Positions 9,045-18,432 of a stretch of DNA of 58,378 nucleotides are shown in pieces. Position numbers and translations under genes: made by a program. The stretch comes from Candidatus Tidjanibacter faecipullorum (GTDB taxonomy: Bacteria > Bacteroidota > Bacteroidia > Bacteroidales > Rikenellaceae). Within the stretch, counting starts at the first letter, position 1. Each line of letters starts with the position of its first letter. Location of the stretch: the NCBI GenBank assembly GCA_019116245.1, contig DXCC01000027.1, positions 1 through 58,378 on the forward strand. The letters run 5' to 3'. The notes beneath the pieces are model-generated. The model was not told the DNA's origin. It ran no database searches and saw only the letters and a list, made by a program, of their open reading frames with translations.

Positions 9045-10278
9045 GGTCGCCGTATATGATAAGGGTTGAACTTTTCTCCGGACACAGCAGCCGCTCCGCC
9101 GTCTGGCGCAGCTCCTCCGCACCGATGGCACGGTAGATGGCCGCCTCGCCGTTCAGCAGCGACAGGTCGCCGAGCATGGCATAGTAGCCGAGGTTGAGTG
9201 CCTTGTTCATCACGTTCAACTCACCGTAGAGCATGTTCGCCTCGAACTTGTTGCGCACCTTCTCCAGCTCGCCGGGGGCCGCCGGCACCTCCGCCAGCCG
9301 CCGGATCTCCTGCCACAGCGCCTCCTCGCCCCCGGCGGTGCTCACCCCGGGCATCAACTGGCCCGTCAGCACGAACATGCCCGGATCCATGTCGCCCGTA
9401 ATGTAGGCATTCACCGCCGCAAAGAGCTGCCGCTTCTTCACCAGCTCCTGATAGAGCCGGGCCGAAGTGCCGCCGGCCAGCAGGTCGGTCAGCAGGTCGC
9501 AACGATAGTAGTCCGCGCTGCGCCGGTCGCCCATCGGGAAAGCCACGGTAATCTGCGTGGCTGGTACGTCGCGCCGGATCTCCGTGCGGCGCGGAGCGGT
9601 CTGGACGGGTTCGGCCGGCAGTTCGTCGTGCGGTGCAGCGCCGGCCGGCAGATCACCGAACCACCGCTCGGCAAGCGCGAACAGCTCCTCGGGATCAAAA
9701 TCGCCCGACACGGAGAGAATGGCATTCGAAGGCCGGTAGTAACGGTCATAGAAACGCCGCACGTCGTCGAGCGTTGCCTCGCGCACATGGTCGGGCGTGA
9801 GGCCGATCGTGGGCCAGCGATAGGGATGCACCTTGTAGACCAACGCGCGCAACAGCAGCCACTGCTCGCCGTAGGGCTGGTTCAGATAGCGCTGGTTGTA
9901 CTCCTCGATGACCACCGCCTTTTCGGTCGCCAGCTTCTCGGGCGTAATCTCCAGCCCGGTCATGCGGTCCGACTCCAGCCAGAAGGCGGTCTCGATGTTG
10001 TCCTTCGGGAGGGTGATATAATAATCGGTATAATCGTTATTTGTGAAGGCGTTGTTCTCGCCGCACGCCTCCTGCACCGGTGCATCGAAATCGGGGATGC
10101 ACCGCGTGCCCCGAAACATGAGGTGCTCGAACAGGTGGGCAAACCCCGTCCGGCGGGGATCCTCGTTGCGTGCCCCCACCCGGTAGAGCAGGTTCACCGC
10201 CGCCAGTTCCGAGAGCCGGTCGCGATTGACCACCACCCTCAGGCCGTTCGCCAGCGTGTGTTCCGCATAGGTAATCAT
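9034..10278 (-). CDS. M16 zinc peptidase, catalytic subunit
   Basis: A 414-aa M16 peptidase. The inverted zinc motif H48-LFE-H52 is intact, and the third ligand Glu lies in the downstream EKAVVIEEYNQR helix. ATG at 10278 begins directly with the family N-terminus (TLANGLRVVV); the upstream frame is not needed. It is the first gene of an operon that continues with the inactive partner, an acetyltransferase, thyA and folA. It lacks a signal sequence, unlike periplasmic M16 proteins, so cytoplasmic peptide degradation is likely. Confidence 0.92.
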   Translation of the reverse strand: MITYAEHTLANGLRVVVNRDRLSELAAVNLLYRVGARNEDPRRTGFAHLFEHLMFRGTRCIPDFDAPVQEACGENNAFTNNDYTDYYITLPKDNIETAFWLESDRMTGLEITPEKLATEKAVVIEEYNQRYLNQPYGEQWLLLRALVYKVHPYRWPTIGLTPDHVREATLDDVRRFYDRYYRPSNAILSVSGDFDPEELFALAERWFGDLPAGAAPHDELPAEPVQTAPRRTEIRRDVPATQITVAFPMGDRRSADYYRCDLLTDLLAGGTSARLYQELVKKRQLFAAVNAYITGDMDPGMFVLTGQLMPGVSTAGGEEALWQEIRRLAEVPAAPGELEKVRNKFEANMLYGELNVMNKALNLGYYAMLGDLSLLNGEAAIYRAIGAEELRQTAERLLCPEKSSTLIIYGDHEA

Positions 10279-10324
10279 TGCGATAATCGTTTTTCCGCGT
10301 GCCGCCAACCGGCCGCACAAGATA

Positions 10325-10342
10325 CAAAAATAAGCAAAGGTA
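10325..10342 (-). promoter_or_regulatory. Two overlapping -7 boxes before the M16 operon
   Basis: On the minus strand TACCTTTG (10335-10342) and TATTTTTG (10325-10332) both match TAnnTTTG, 47-64 bp before the start codon. They are divergent from the aldehyde dehydrogenase promoter. Confidence 0.55.
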
Positions 10343-10463
10343 AACACCACGGCAAGCAGAAGCCAAGTTTTCGCACCGCGCCCGGCGCACCTTTTGTTCC
10401 GGCCGTCTCCGCCGCCCTACGGTTCATTTTCCGCCTGCCGCGCTACCGTCCGCCGCAAAATGC

Positions 10464-10471
10464 TATCTTTG
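10464..10471 (+). promoter_or_regulatory. -7 box of the aldehyde dehydrogenase gene
   Basis: TATCTTTG, a perfect -7 match, ends 17 bp before the ATG at 10489, giving a very short leader. Confidence 0.65.
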
Positions 10472-10488
10472 AAAAAAATCCGCTCATC

Positions 10489-11862
10489 ATGACCGCTCTA
10501 TCCGATACCGCCGCACGGCTCGACGCACTGGAAGCCTTCTTCGCCACGGGCCGCACCCGCGACCTGGAATTTCGCCGGGCCGCCCTGCTCCGTCTGCAAC
10601 GCGTCATCCGCCGCCACGAGGCCGACATTGCCGAGGCCCTGCGCACCGACCTGCACAAGTCCGCCGACGAGGGATGGCTGTGCGAAACGGGCATGGTGCT
10701 GGCCGAGATCCGCGACCAGCTCCGCCACCTCGACCGCCGGGCCCGTCCGCAACGAACCGGCGCACCGCTCTTCCTCTTCCCCTCTTCGGGACGCATCCTC
10801 CACGAACCCAAAGGGGTCGTACTGATCCTGGCTCCGTGGAACTATCCGCTGCAGCTCACCCTCTCGCCGCTGGCGGGGGCCGTGGCGGCCGGCAACTGCG
10901 TGGCCCTGAAACCCTCCGCCACTTCGGCCGCCACCCGCCACGTGCTGGAGACGATCATCGCCGAAAGTTTCGCCCCGGAACACGTCGCCCTCTTTGCCGG
11001 CGACCACGCCCAGACCGCCGAACTGCTCGACCGCCACTTCGACCATCTCTTCTTCACGGGCGGCGCCTCCTTCGGGCGGACCGTCATGACCCGGGCCGCC
11101 GAACGCCTCACCCCCGTCACCCTCGAACTGGGCGGCAAGAGCCCCTGCATCGTCGACCGCACGGCCGATCCCGACCTCGCCGCCCGGCGCATCGTCTGGG
11201 GCAAACTGCTCAACGCGGGCCAGACCTGCATCGCCCCCGACTACCTCTTCGTCCACCGCGATCTGCGCAACGCCCTGCTCGAGCGCATCCCTGCCGCCAT
11301 CGAACGCTTCTACGGCTCCGACCTCCGCCACAGTCCGGCCTATCCCCGTATCGTCAGCGACAAGGCCTTCACCCGACTGTGCGGCTACCTGGATGCCGTA
11401 CGCGACCGGATTCTGCTGGGCGGCACCTGCGACGCCGCCGACCGCTTCATCGCCCCCACCCTCGTCGACGCCCCCGACCCGCAGTCACCGCTGATGCAGG
11501 AGGAAATCTTCGGCCCCATTCTGCCGGTCTATACCTTTAATAATATAGAGGAACCCGTAGCCTTCATCAACCGGCGCCCCAAGCCCCTCGCCCTCTACTA
11601 CTTCGGCGACCGCCGGAGCGGACGCGCAGTGCTCCGCACCACCACCTCGGGCGGCGCCTGCATCAACGACACCATCCTGCATGTCACCGATCCGGCCCTC
11701 CCCTTCGGCGGCATCGGCACCAGCGGCACGGGACGCTACCACGGGCGCGCTTCGTTCGAGACCTTCTCGAACATCCGCAGCGTGCTCGTCTCTCCCCGCC
11801 GCTTCGACATTTCGCTCCGCTATCCGCCCTACCGCATGTCCCTGCTGAAAAAACTGTTGTAA
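10489..11862 (+). CDS. Aldehyde dehydrogenase, class 3-like
   Basis: A 457-aa NAD(P)-dependent aldehyde dehydrogenase. The length and the C-terminal hydrophobic tail resemble class 3 (ALDH3/coniferyl aldehyde type) enzymes. The substrate-binding start is APWNYPLQLTL, the general-base Glu sits in LELGGKSP, and the catalytic Cys in NAGQTCIAPDY. ATG at 10489 fits both the promoter spacing and the family N-terminus, although the frame stays open far upstream. The aldehyde is not predictable. Single-gene unit. Confidence 0.93.
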   Translation: MTALSDTAARLDALEAFFATGRTRDLEFRRAALLRLQRVIRRHEADIAEALRTDLHKSADEGWLCETGMVLAEIRDQLRHLDRRARPQRTGAPLFLFPSSGRILHEPKGVVLILAPWNYPLQLTLSPLAGAVAAGNCVALKPSATSAATRHVLETIIAESFAPEHVALFAGDHAQTAELLDRHFDHLFFTGGASFGRTVMTRAAERLTPVTLELGGKSPCIVDRTADPDLAARRIVWGKLLNAGQTCIAPDYLFVHRDLRNALLERIPAAIERFYGSDLRHSPAYPRIVSDKAFTRLCGYLDAVRDRILLGGTCDAADRFIAPTLVDAPDPQSPLMQEEIFGPILPVYTFNNIEEPVAFINRRPKPLALYYFGDRRSGRAVLRTTTSGGACINDTILHVTDPALPFGGIGTSGTGRYHGRASFETFSNIRSVLVSPRRFDISLRYPPYRMSLLKKLL

Positions 11863-11888
11863 GGTCCCGTTCTCTACACCGGAATCCC

Positions 11889-11896
11889 TATCTTTG
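11889..11896 (+). promoter_or_regulatory. -7 box of the YqaA-like gene
   Basis: TATCTTTG lies 43 bp before the ATG at 11939 and 26 bp after the aldehyde dehydrogenase stop. Confidence 0.6.
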
Positions 11897-11938
11897 CACA
11901 TCGACGGACGGTCGCCGACCGCCTCCTGCCTGCCATCC

Positions 11939-12391
11939 ATGGAATTTCTGATCGAATACGGTTACATCGGACTCTTCATTGGGGCCTTTCTGGCCGCCAC
12001 CATCCTGCCCATGAGCTCGGACGTGCTCCTCGTGGGACTGCTGGCCGTCGGCGCCAATCCCTACATTGCCGTGCCGGTCGCCTCGATCGGCAACTGGCTG
12101 GGCGGCCTCACCTCCTACTGGCTCGGACGCGCCGGCAAGTGGGAATGGCTCGAACGCTACTGCAGGGTCAAGCGCGAGACCATCGAAAAACACCAGCACA
12201 ACGTAGCCCGCTACGGCAGCCTGCTGGCCTTCTTCACCTGGCTCCCCTTTATCGGCGACGTCATGGCCATCGCCCTCGGATTCTACCGCATCGACTGGCG
12301 CAAGACAACCGTTTTCATGCTCATAGGCAAGAGCTTACGCTTCGTCATGTGGGCCGTACTCTACTACTGGATCGAACCGGTTTTCGCCTGA
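11939..12391 (+). CDS. YqaA/DedA-like membrane protein
   Basis: A 150-aa integral membrane protein of the small SNARE-associated/DedA-like (YqaA) type. It starts EYGYIGLFIGAFLAATILP, a re-entrant pattern typical of the family, then GNWLGGLTSYWLGR, a charged loop (WLERYCRVKRE), and the conserved WLPFIGDVMAIALG followed by a last membrane helix. DedA relatives take part in lipid-carrier flipping and membrane homeostasis, but the substrate of this branch is not established. Confidence 0.87.
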   Translation: MEFLIEYGYIGLFIGAFLAATILPMSSDVLLVGLLAVGANPYIAVPVASIGNWLGGLTSYWLGRAGKWEWLERYCRVKRETIEKHQHNVARYGSLLAFFTWLPFIGDVMAIALGFYRIDWRKTTVFMLIGKSLRFVMWAVLYYWIEPVFA

Positions 12392-12467
12392 CGGAGGCGT
12401 TCGTGGTCAAGAATGGCCGATTCGAATAAAAACCGTTCGCAGTACGCTTTTTTCAATTTTTTCCTGC

Positions 12468-12475
12468 TATATTTG
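12468..12475 (+). promoter_or_regulatory. -7 box of lipoprotein gene
   Basis: TATATTTG, a perfect -7 match preceded by a T-rich stretch, 134 bp before the ATG at 12610. The transcript has a long A-rich leader. Confidence 0.6.
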
Positions 12476-12609
12476 TAGCCGTGCCTTTTTTATGGAGACG
12501 AAAAAACGGCCGGATGCAACATTTTGCGTCGGTTCCCCGTCTTTATAGAAGATATGGCCAAACACTTGAAAACACCAAGAAAAACAACATTACACTAAAT
12601 CCTTAAACA

Positions 12610-14328
12610 ATGAAAAGACTGTTTGTTATGCTTGCTGTTGCCGCAGCGGCACTTCTGACGGTATCCTGCAAAAAGACCGGAGGCACGACGCCTACCGGCG
12701 GCGAGGTAGTGCCCACTTATAAGGACGCTTACTACTACGGTGAGGGCGCTCTGAAAGTCGCAGGTTCTGCCGTTTACCGGATCAACCTGTACGACAAGAA
12801 CAACCCCGCAACGACCCTGCGTCTGGATCTGGTATCCGACGTAGCCGTCAGCGACAATATCAAACCGGCTGCCACGACCTACACGCTCGGCTCGCAGACC
12901 GAACCGCAGCTCAACACGTTCATCGTGGCTACTTCCGCATCGGACACCTACGGTACGCTCTACACCGACAACGGTACGCCCGTACTGATCACGGCCGGTA
13001 CGATCAAGATTCAGCAGGGTGTAGGTATCCAGCAGGTTACCGCAAGCCTGACCACCGACACCGGCTCAACGATCGAATGGACGTGCAAGGGTTCCTTCTC
13101 GTACACCGACGAGCGCATCGAACTGCCCCGCCAGGAGATCAAGGCCGACATGTGGAATATCTACTACGACGGTGAATACCCCTATGCCAACGGACTGGGC
13201 ATGGTTTACCTCAATGTAGCCCCGACCAACATGTCGAGCGTATTGACGCTGGTCATCACGGTACCGCTGGCTGACGATCCGAGCAAGGTTACCGTTCCGG
13301 TAGGCAACTTCACGGCCGGTACCCGTCCTTCGAAGGCCAACATGATCGTAGGCGGTTCCATCGAGGCACTGAACATCCTCTACTCGCGTGAGATCTTCTA
13401 CAACACCTCGACCCAGATGATGAACGGCGGTACGCTGATCGAAAGCGGTACGGCCACGATCACCAAGAATGCGGACGGCACCTACACGCTGACGACCAAT
13501 CTGAGTGGCAAATCGTTCAACAACAGCGGTTCGATGACGGGCAATGTGGACAACATCCAGTACACGCTGACCAATGTCAAACTGCCGGAGTACATCGACG
13601 ACAAGACCCAGCCGATGTCCACCCTGACGGCCGATGTCGACATTACCGAACCGATGGAATATTTCTATGTTGATCCGCTGGAGGATGCATGGGTAATCTC
13701 GGGCACCCCCAACCGCATCATGTGGCGCTTCATCTTCTCGAACGGTATCGAAATGACCAATGACAACGCTGACTACGAAACCAACGGTACGCTGTACATC
13801 CGCGGCACGAAGGGTTCCGCCCTCAGCCTGCAGCTGATCTCCGAGGCTCCGAGCGACATGAGCAACATTGCCATTCCGACCGGTACGTTCCCGATGAATA
13901 CGGAATACATCGACCTGTACACGGACTACTCCTCGTCGCTGATTGCCCAGACCACCCTCTCGGGTAACCCCGACTTGAGCGATCCGTTCGGTCTCGGCGT
14001 AGGAACGTTCTACTATGTCATCGACCAGATTGAGTCGAATGGTCAGCAGATCACGTCGGTAGTTGACGGTGGCGGTGCCGTTATCAACAAGGGCCAGACC
14101 ACCATTACGGAAACCGGCGACGGCACGTATGAAGTAGCCATCGAATTCTACGACAAATTCGGCCACAAGATTTCGAGCACGCAGTCGTTCTCGATGTCGG
14201 CTGCCGCAACTACGCAGTCTGTCATCCGTGGCACGCTGCAGCACAACGGCTACATGTACAACCCTGTATTTGCAGCCTTCTCGAACAGCCAGTTCGCTTC
14301 GGTACCCGCAGTGGCAACTCTGAAGTAA
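12610..14328 (+). CDS. Lipoprotein with repeated beta-rich module (paralogue 1)
   Basis: A 572-aa predicted lipoprotein: a short basic N-terminus, a hydrophobic stretch, and lipobox LLTVSC with Cys20, followed by KK. I do not recognise a named domain. The mature part contains about three repeats of a 150-170-residue beta-rich module. Each opens with a YY(D)GE-like tyrosine motif, has a 'PxGxY/F' turn, and ends with a GGT-I-G-T-I-(x)-DGTY segment (for example near residues 280-300 and 495-515). It shares this architecture with the next gene. It has its own promoter and terminator. Likely an outer-membrane lipoprotein; ligand unknown. Confidence 0.82.
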   Translation: MKRLFVMLAVAAAALLTVSCKKTGGTTPTGGEVVPTYKDAYYYGEGALKVAGSAVYRINLYDKNNPATTLRLDLVSDVAVSDNIKPAATTYTLGSQTEPQLNTFIVATSASDTYGTLYTDNGTPVLITAGTIKIQQGVGIQQVTASLTTDTGSTIEWTCKGSFSYTDERIELPRQEIKADMWNIYYDGEYPYANGLGMVYLNVAPTNMSSVLTLVITVPLADDPSKVTVPVGNFTAGTRPSKANMIVGGSIEALNILYSREIFYNTSTQMMNGGTLIESGTATITKNADGTYTLTTNLSGKSFNNSGSMTGNVDNIQYTLTNVKLPEYIDDKTQPMSTLTADVDITEPMEYFYVDPLEDAWVISGTPNRIMWRFIFSNGIEMTNDNADYETNGTLYIRGTKGSALSLQLISEAPSDMSNIAIPTGTFPMNTEYIDLYTDYSSSLIAQTTLSGNPDLSDPFGLGVGTFYYVIDQIESNGQQITSVVDGGGAVINKGQTTITETGDGTYEVAIEFYDKFGHKISSTQSFSMSAAATTQSVIRGTLQHNGYMYNPVFAAFSNSQFASVPAVATLK

Positions 14329-14352
14329 ACGACCCTCCGACATTTTATTCCA

Positions 14353-14386
14353 AAGCAGCGCCTCCCGGGAGGCGCTGCTTTTTTTG
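14353..14386 (+). terminator. Terminator of lipoprotein paralogue 1
   Basis: Two 14-bp arms (14353-14366 and 14367-14380) form a hairpin followed by a T run, 24 bp after the stop. Confidence 0.93.
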
Positions 14387-14454
14387 TCTGTCATTCCACG
14401 TCCTCCGCTCCGCACCCATGGAACATCGAAACACAACGGCGGAGGGCCAGTTGA

Positions 14455-14487
14455 TTTGTTTTTCTCCGAAGAAAATCATTATCTTTG
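14455..14487 (+). promoter_or_regulatory. Full -33/-7 promoter of lipoprotein paralogue 2
   Basis: TTTG (14455-14458), then 21 bp, then TATCTTTG (14480-14487), a full match to the Bacteroidota consensus. A leader of about 140 bp runs to the ATG at 14632. Confidence 0.72.
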
Positions 14488-14631
14488 TAATTGGGACTTT
14501 TTGGGCAACACCCCCTACTTGTTCGGAACACATGCAACAATCCGGACAGTTGCAACGTCTTGTCCAAGACAAGGCCCGTCTCAAACAACCTGTAATCAGA
14601 AGAAAACTATTTTTATTTAAACAACTCACGT

Positions 14632-16260
14632 ATGAAAAAAATCTTTTGGGCAGCAGCTGTCATGCTGGCAGCGCTGACCGTCGGCTGTAAAAAGGATACG
14701 AATCCTGCAGCTCCCTCTACGCCGACTTTCACTTCCTACGACAAAGAGGCTACCGCCTACTACGGCGAGCGCTTTGGCGAGGGCACCGGTTTCTACACAC
14801 TGACGCTGACCAACAGCAACGGTGACAAACTGCGCGTAGACTGCTTCGGCGCCGTAGCGCTGAACCCCAGCACGGCCTCCCTGGCTTCGGGTACCTACGA
14901 ACTGGGCACGACGGCCGACCACAAGCTCCGCACGTTCGTTCCCGCCACCTCCGAGAATGACGAAGTCGGTACGATTCTGTGGCGCAACGGTTCCGCAACG
15001 CTCATCGACGGCGGTAACATGCTGGTAAACAAATCGGGTTCCAGCCTGCGCATCGCCTTCAACTTCACCTCCAACGGACAGCCCGTTGCCATCGAGCAGT
15101 TCGAGGGCGCCATCTCCTTCCAGAACAAACAGCAGTATCCGCCCCGCGAGCCCAATCCCGATCCTCGCGTAGCTACGTCGGTTATCGCCGAATACTATGG
15201 CAAAGCCAACACGGCCAACGCGGAAGGCGGCCTGTTCATCATGGCGCTGGGCGTTAATGACCTCAACAACGGCTTCGCCAATGCGGAAGCTCTCCAGATC
15301 AACGGTTTCATGCCGCTGCAGGAGGACCACAATGCGCTGGTCATCCCGGACGGCACCTACGAGATCGTCAAGAATCTGGACGAAATGACCCCCTTCAAGC
15401 TGATCGAAGGCTCGATCATTAACTCCAGCTACAGCGGAACGACCGAGTTCCTGACCAACGACAAAGGCGAAATGACCGAGGCTTGGTGTATTCAGGAGGG
15501 TACGATGACGGTTGCCCGCAACGGTGAAAACTATACGATTACGGCCAAATTCAAAGGTCTGCGCGCCGACCAGTCGGGCATTATCGCTTCTGCCGACCAG
15601 CTGGAAGAGGTGAACTATGTATACGAAGGTCCGATTGAGATCAACAACTCGGCCGACCCTGCCAGCAACATTACCGGTGACAAGGAACTGGGCACCATCA
15701 CCAACATGGCCATGCTGCAGACGGCAGACCAGGGCAGCGGCGTAACGGGTTACTTCTACTACATCTGGGGCGACGGCATCGAGATCTCGGTAAGCGGCCA
15801 GAGCATCACGACCAAAGGCAGCGGCGATATGTTTGTACTGGGTCTGTTCGGTCCGGAATCGCTGGGCGACCGTCCTGCCGCAACCTTCAATATGGGTTCG
15901 ATCTTCGGCACCGTTTATGCTGACCAGAACATTGCCATGCCGGCCAACCCGATGCCGCTGACCAATGGCATCAGCCCGCTGGAGGGTTGCTGGTATACCT
16001 ACCTCCGGACGACGCAGGACGACCAGTCTACCTTGGACAACTGGGCAGGTGCCATGCCGAGTGTCGGTTCGGTGACGACCAGCAACGACGGCGACATCCA
16101 CAAGGTCGTAATTGATTTCGTGGATCGCAACGGCAACAAGATCACGGGTACCTACGAAGGCGAACTGATGGGTGGTTCGGCTGCCGCAGGCTTCTACATG
16201 CCCTCCTACCCGATCTCGGCCGAGCTGGCCAACCCGGTTCTGCGTGCTTACAGAAAATAA
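14632..16260 (+). CDS. Lipoprotein with repeated beta-rich module (paralogue 2)
   Basis: A 542-aa predicted lipoprotein (lipobox AALTVGC, then KKDTNPAAP). It is a diverged paralogue of the preceding gene, sharing the tyrosine opening (AYYGERF, AEYYGKA, YFYYIWGDG), the 'GTYELG' turn and the closing segments (TLIDGGNML, CIQEGTMTVARNGENYTI). Again about three modules can be drawn. No named domain is recognised. It has an independent promoter and terminator, so the pair arose by tandem duplication but is not one operon. Surface or periplasmic role inferred only. Confidence 0.82.
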   Translation: MKKIFWAAAVMLAALTVGCKKDTNPAAPSTPTFTSYDKEATAYYGERFGEGTGFYTLTLTNSNGDKLRVDCFGAVALNPSTASLASGTYELGTTADHKLRTFVPATSENDEVGTILWRNGSATLIDGGNMLVNKSGSSLRIAFNFTSNGQPVAIEQFEGAISFQNKQQYPPREPNPDPRVATSVIAEYYGKANTANAEGGLFIMALGVNDLNNGFANAEALQINGFMPLQEDHNALVIPDGTYEIVKNLDEMTPFKLIEGSIINSSYSGTTEFLTNDKGEMTEAWCIQEGTMTVARNGENYTITAKFKGLRADQSGIIASADQLEEVNYVYEGPIEINNSADPASNITGDKELGTITNMAMLQTADQGSGVTGYFYYIWGDGIEISVSGQSITTKGSGDMFVLGLFGPESLGDRPAATFNMGSIFGTVYADQNIAMPANPMPLTNGISPLEGCWYTYLRTTQDDQSTLDNWAGAMPSVGSVTTSNDGDIHKVVIDFVDRNGNKITGTYEGELMGGSAAAGFYMPSYPISAELANPVLRAYRK

Positions 16261-16285
16261 GCCCACAAACCTTTGACACAACCCT

Positions 16286-16323
16286 GCGGGCGGTCTCTGC
16301 ATGAGGCCGCCCGCTCTGTTTTT
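16286..16323 (+). terminator. Terminator of lipoprotein paralogue 2
   Basis: The 8-bp GC arms 16286-16293 and 16307-16314 extend by further pairs inside, and a T-rich tract follows. Confidence 0.85.
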
Positions 16324-16394
16324 CGTGGCCGCACAAAATGCAGGCCGCCCCGTCGAATCGCCGGCAGGACCGCTCGTTTTCCGATATTTTTCAT

Positions 16395-16402
16395 TACTTT
16401 TG
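16395..16402 (+). promoter_or_regulatory. -7 box of mqnA
   Basis: TACTTTTG matches TAnnTTTG, 84 bp before the chosen ATG. Confidence 0.55.
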
Positions 16403-16485
16403 TGCCGATTATCAACGGGTCTCTCCTGCCCGCTCCCATGCGGCGGAGGACCGATTGTCTAACCAATCACGGCACTGTATGGACG

Positions 16486-17256
16486 ATGGCTGTTGTAAAA
16501 ACAAAAATCGCGGCGGTATCCTATCTGAATACCGTGCCGTTCGTTTACGGCATCACCCACGCGGATAAGTTGGACGCGGAGCTGCTGCTTGCGCCCCCGG
16601 CGCAGTGCGCCCGCAACTACATGGACCGGAAAGCCGACATCGCGCTGGTTCCGGTCGGTTCGCTCCCGATGCTCGAAGATGCCGAAATCATAACGAACTA
16701 CTGCATCGGCGCGGAGAAGAGCGTCCGCACCGTAACCGTCATGAGCAATGCCCCGATCGCCGAGACACGGCGGCTGTGGCTCGATTCCCACTCCATGACT
16801 TCGGCCCTGCTGGTCAAGATCCTGGCAGCCGAACTGTGGCACATCAATCCCGAATGGAAAGAACTGACCGACTATTCGGTAGTCAGTCATCCCGAGGAGG
16901 GCGACGCCTTTCTGCTCATCGGCGACAAGGTCTTTGACAACGAAGGACATTTCGCCTATACGTACGATCTGGCCGACTGCTGGCGCGAGTTGACCGGCAA
17001 GCCGTTCGTATTTGCCGTATGGGTGGCACGCAAAGGGATCGCTCCGGAGTTGATCGACGACCTCGAGGCTTCGCTTGAACTGGGCGTGGAACGCATCTGG
17101 GAGGCAGTCAACGAGAGCGAACACCGCAGCAAGGATTACGCCTACACCTACCTCACCGAAAACATCGACTTCCTGTTCGACTACCAGAAAAGGCAGGCGC
17201 TCGAACTCTACTGGGACAAAGGCCGCAAGTTCGTACCGCGGGCCAATCCCGGCTGA
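16486..17256 (+). CDS. mqnA: Chorismate dehydratase MqnA (futalosine pathway)
   Basis: A 256-aa protein of the MqnA/MqnD solute-binding fold. It begins with the signature AAVSYLNTVPFVYG, followed by the family pattern of small-molecule enclosure residues (ADIALVPVGSLP). MqnA removes water from chorismate to give 3-enolpyruvylbenzoate, the first step of futalosine-dependent menaquinone synthesis. ATG at 16486 is in frame; an ATG 7 bp earlier is out of frame. Its presence says that the organism makes menaquinone by this route, which gives the membrane Hdr-like complex a likely quinone partner. Confidence 0.9.
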   Translation: MAVVKTKIAAVSYLNTVPFVYGITHADKLDAELLLAPPAQCARNYMDRKADIALVPVGSLPMLEDAEIITNYCIGAEKSVRTVTVMSNAPIAETRRLWLDSHSMTSALLVKILAAELWHINPEWKELTDYSVVSHPEEGDAFLLIGDKVFDNEGHFAYTYDLADCWRELTGKPFVFAVWVARKGIAPELIDDLEASLELGVERIWEAVNESEHRSKDYAYTYLTENIDFLFDYQKRQALELYWDKGRKFVPRANPG

Positions 17257-17400
17257 AGACCGGCCTAAGGGAAGGGACGGAGCCCGATCCGTCCGATCGA
17301 TAATGACAGGGATCGCCTGCCCGGCAGCGACGGATCGTCGGATCCGCCACATCTGCGGGCTACGATCCGCATGTATCACCCGCAAGCCACCGGTCAGGAC

Positions 17401-18351
17401 ATGATAACGATTTACCTGAAACAATACAACAAGATTGTCCGCAACCCCGACCTCAAGATCTTCGAGGAGCTGGGTTACGACGACATCCTGTGGATCGACC
17501 TTTTCCGGGCCACGATCAAGGAGCAGAAGGAGGTGGAGAATTTCATGGAAATCAACCTCCAGAGCCGCCAGCAGGTCGAGGAGATCGAGACATCGTCGAA
17601 ATACTCCGAGACGGAGAATGCGGTCTTCACCAACGCCGACTTCTTTGTCCACTCCCCCGAAGGCATCAGCGTGGAACCGGTTTCGTTCGTCATCAGCGAA
17701 GGCGTGCTCATCACGGTGCGCCAGTCGGAATTCCGCACCTTCACAGAAGCCGAGAAGCGGCTGCAGATCAATTCGCGCGCCTATTCGACGGGTTACCACC
17801 TGCTGGTCTCCATCCTGGAGATCCGTATCGATGCCGATGCGGATGCCGTCGAGGCGGTCTCGAAACAGATTGCCGCCCTGAGCAAGGACATCGGCCGTCG
17901 CGACAGCGTATCGCAGGAGGAGATCAAACACATCAACAACCTGCAGGAGACCACCATGATGATGCGTGAGGTGATCTTCGACCGACAGCGTCTGCTCTCG
18001 GGCATTCTCAAGAGCGAACGCTTCCCGAACGATATCTACCCGCGCCTGCAGTTGATGATCCGGGACGTGAACTCGATCGTCAGCCACGCCGACTTCAGTT
18101 TCGAACGACTCGACTTTCTGCGGGAAACGGCCCTCGGTCTGATCAACCTCGAGCTGAACAACACAACCAAGATCTTCACCATGGCATCGGTCTTCTTCAT
18201 GCCGGCCACGCTGGTCGCCAGCATCTACGGCATGAACTTCCACTACATGCCGGAGCTGGACTGGAAGTTGGGCTATCCGGCCGCCATTCTGCTGATGATC
18301 CTCGTCTCGTTCATCTGCTACCGCTTTTTCAAACACAAGAAATGGCTCTGA
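17401..18351 (+). CDS. corA: CorA-family magnesium/divalent cation channel
   Basis: A 316-aa CorA family protein. The cytoplasmic N-terminal domain is acidic and helical, and two C-terminal membrane helices carry the pore signature GMN at 277-279, preceded by MPATLVASIY. The C-terminus is basic (KHKKWL) as usual. ATG at 17401 is chosen over an upstream ATG at 17371 by homology to the family start. Homopentameric Mg2+ (or Co2+) uptake is expected. It ends at a bidirectional terminator shared with fabD. Confidence 0.92.
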   Translation: MITIYLKQYNKIVRNPDLKIFEELGYDDILWIDLFRATIKEQKEVENFMEINLQSRQQVEEIETSSKYSETENAVFTNADFFVHSPEGISVEPVSFVISEGVLITVRQSEFRTFTEAEKRLQINSRAYSTGYHLLVSILEIRIDADADAVEAVSKQIAALSKDIGRRDSVSQEEIKHINNLQETTMMMREVIFDRQRLLSGILKSERFPNDIYPRLQLMIRDVNSIVSHADFSFERLDFLRETALGLINLELNNTTKIFTMASVFFMPATLVASIYGMNFHYMPELDWKLGYPAAILLMILVSFICYRFFKHKKWL

Positions 18352-18381
18352 GCGTGCAGCACCACGCCGGATCCGGATACA

Positions 18382-18414
18382 AAAAGCGCATGTCCCGACG
18401 GGACATGCGCTTTT
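18382..18414. terminator. Bidirectional terminator between corA and fabD
   Basis: A perfect 15-bp inverted repeat (18382-18396, 18400-18414) with AAAA and TTTT at its ends serves both converging genes. Confidence 0.93.
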
Positions 18415-18432
18415 GTTTTACGGACAATCCGA

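Noticed and set aside
9628-10488. Upstream extension of the aldehyde dehydrogenase frame
   Set aside because: It is antisense to the M16 gene. The perfect -7 box and the family N-terminus fix the start at 10489.
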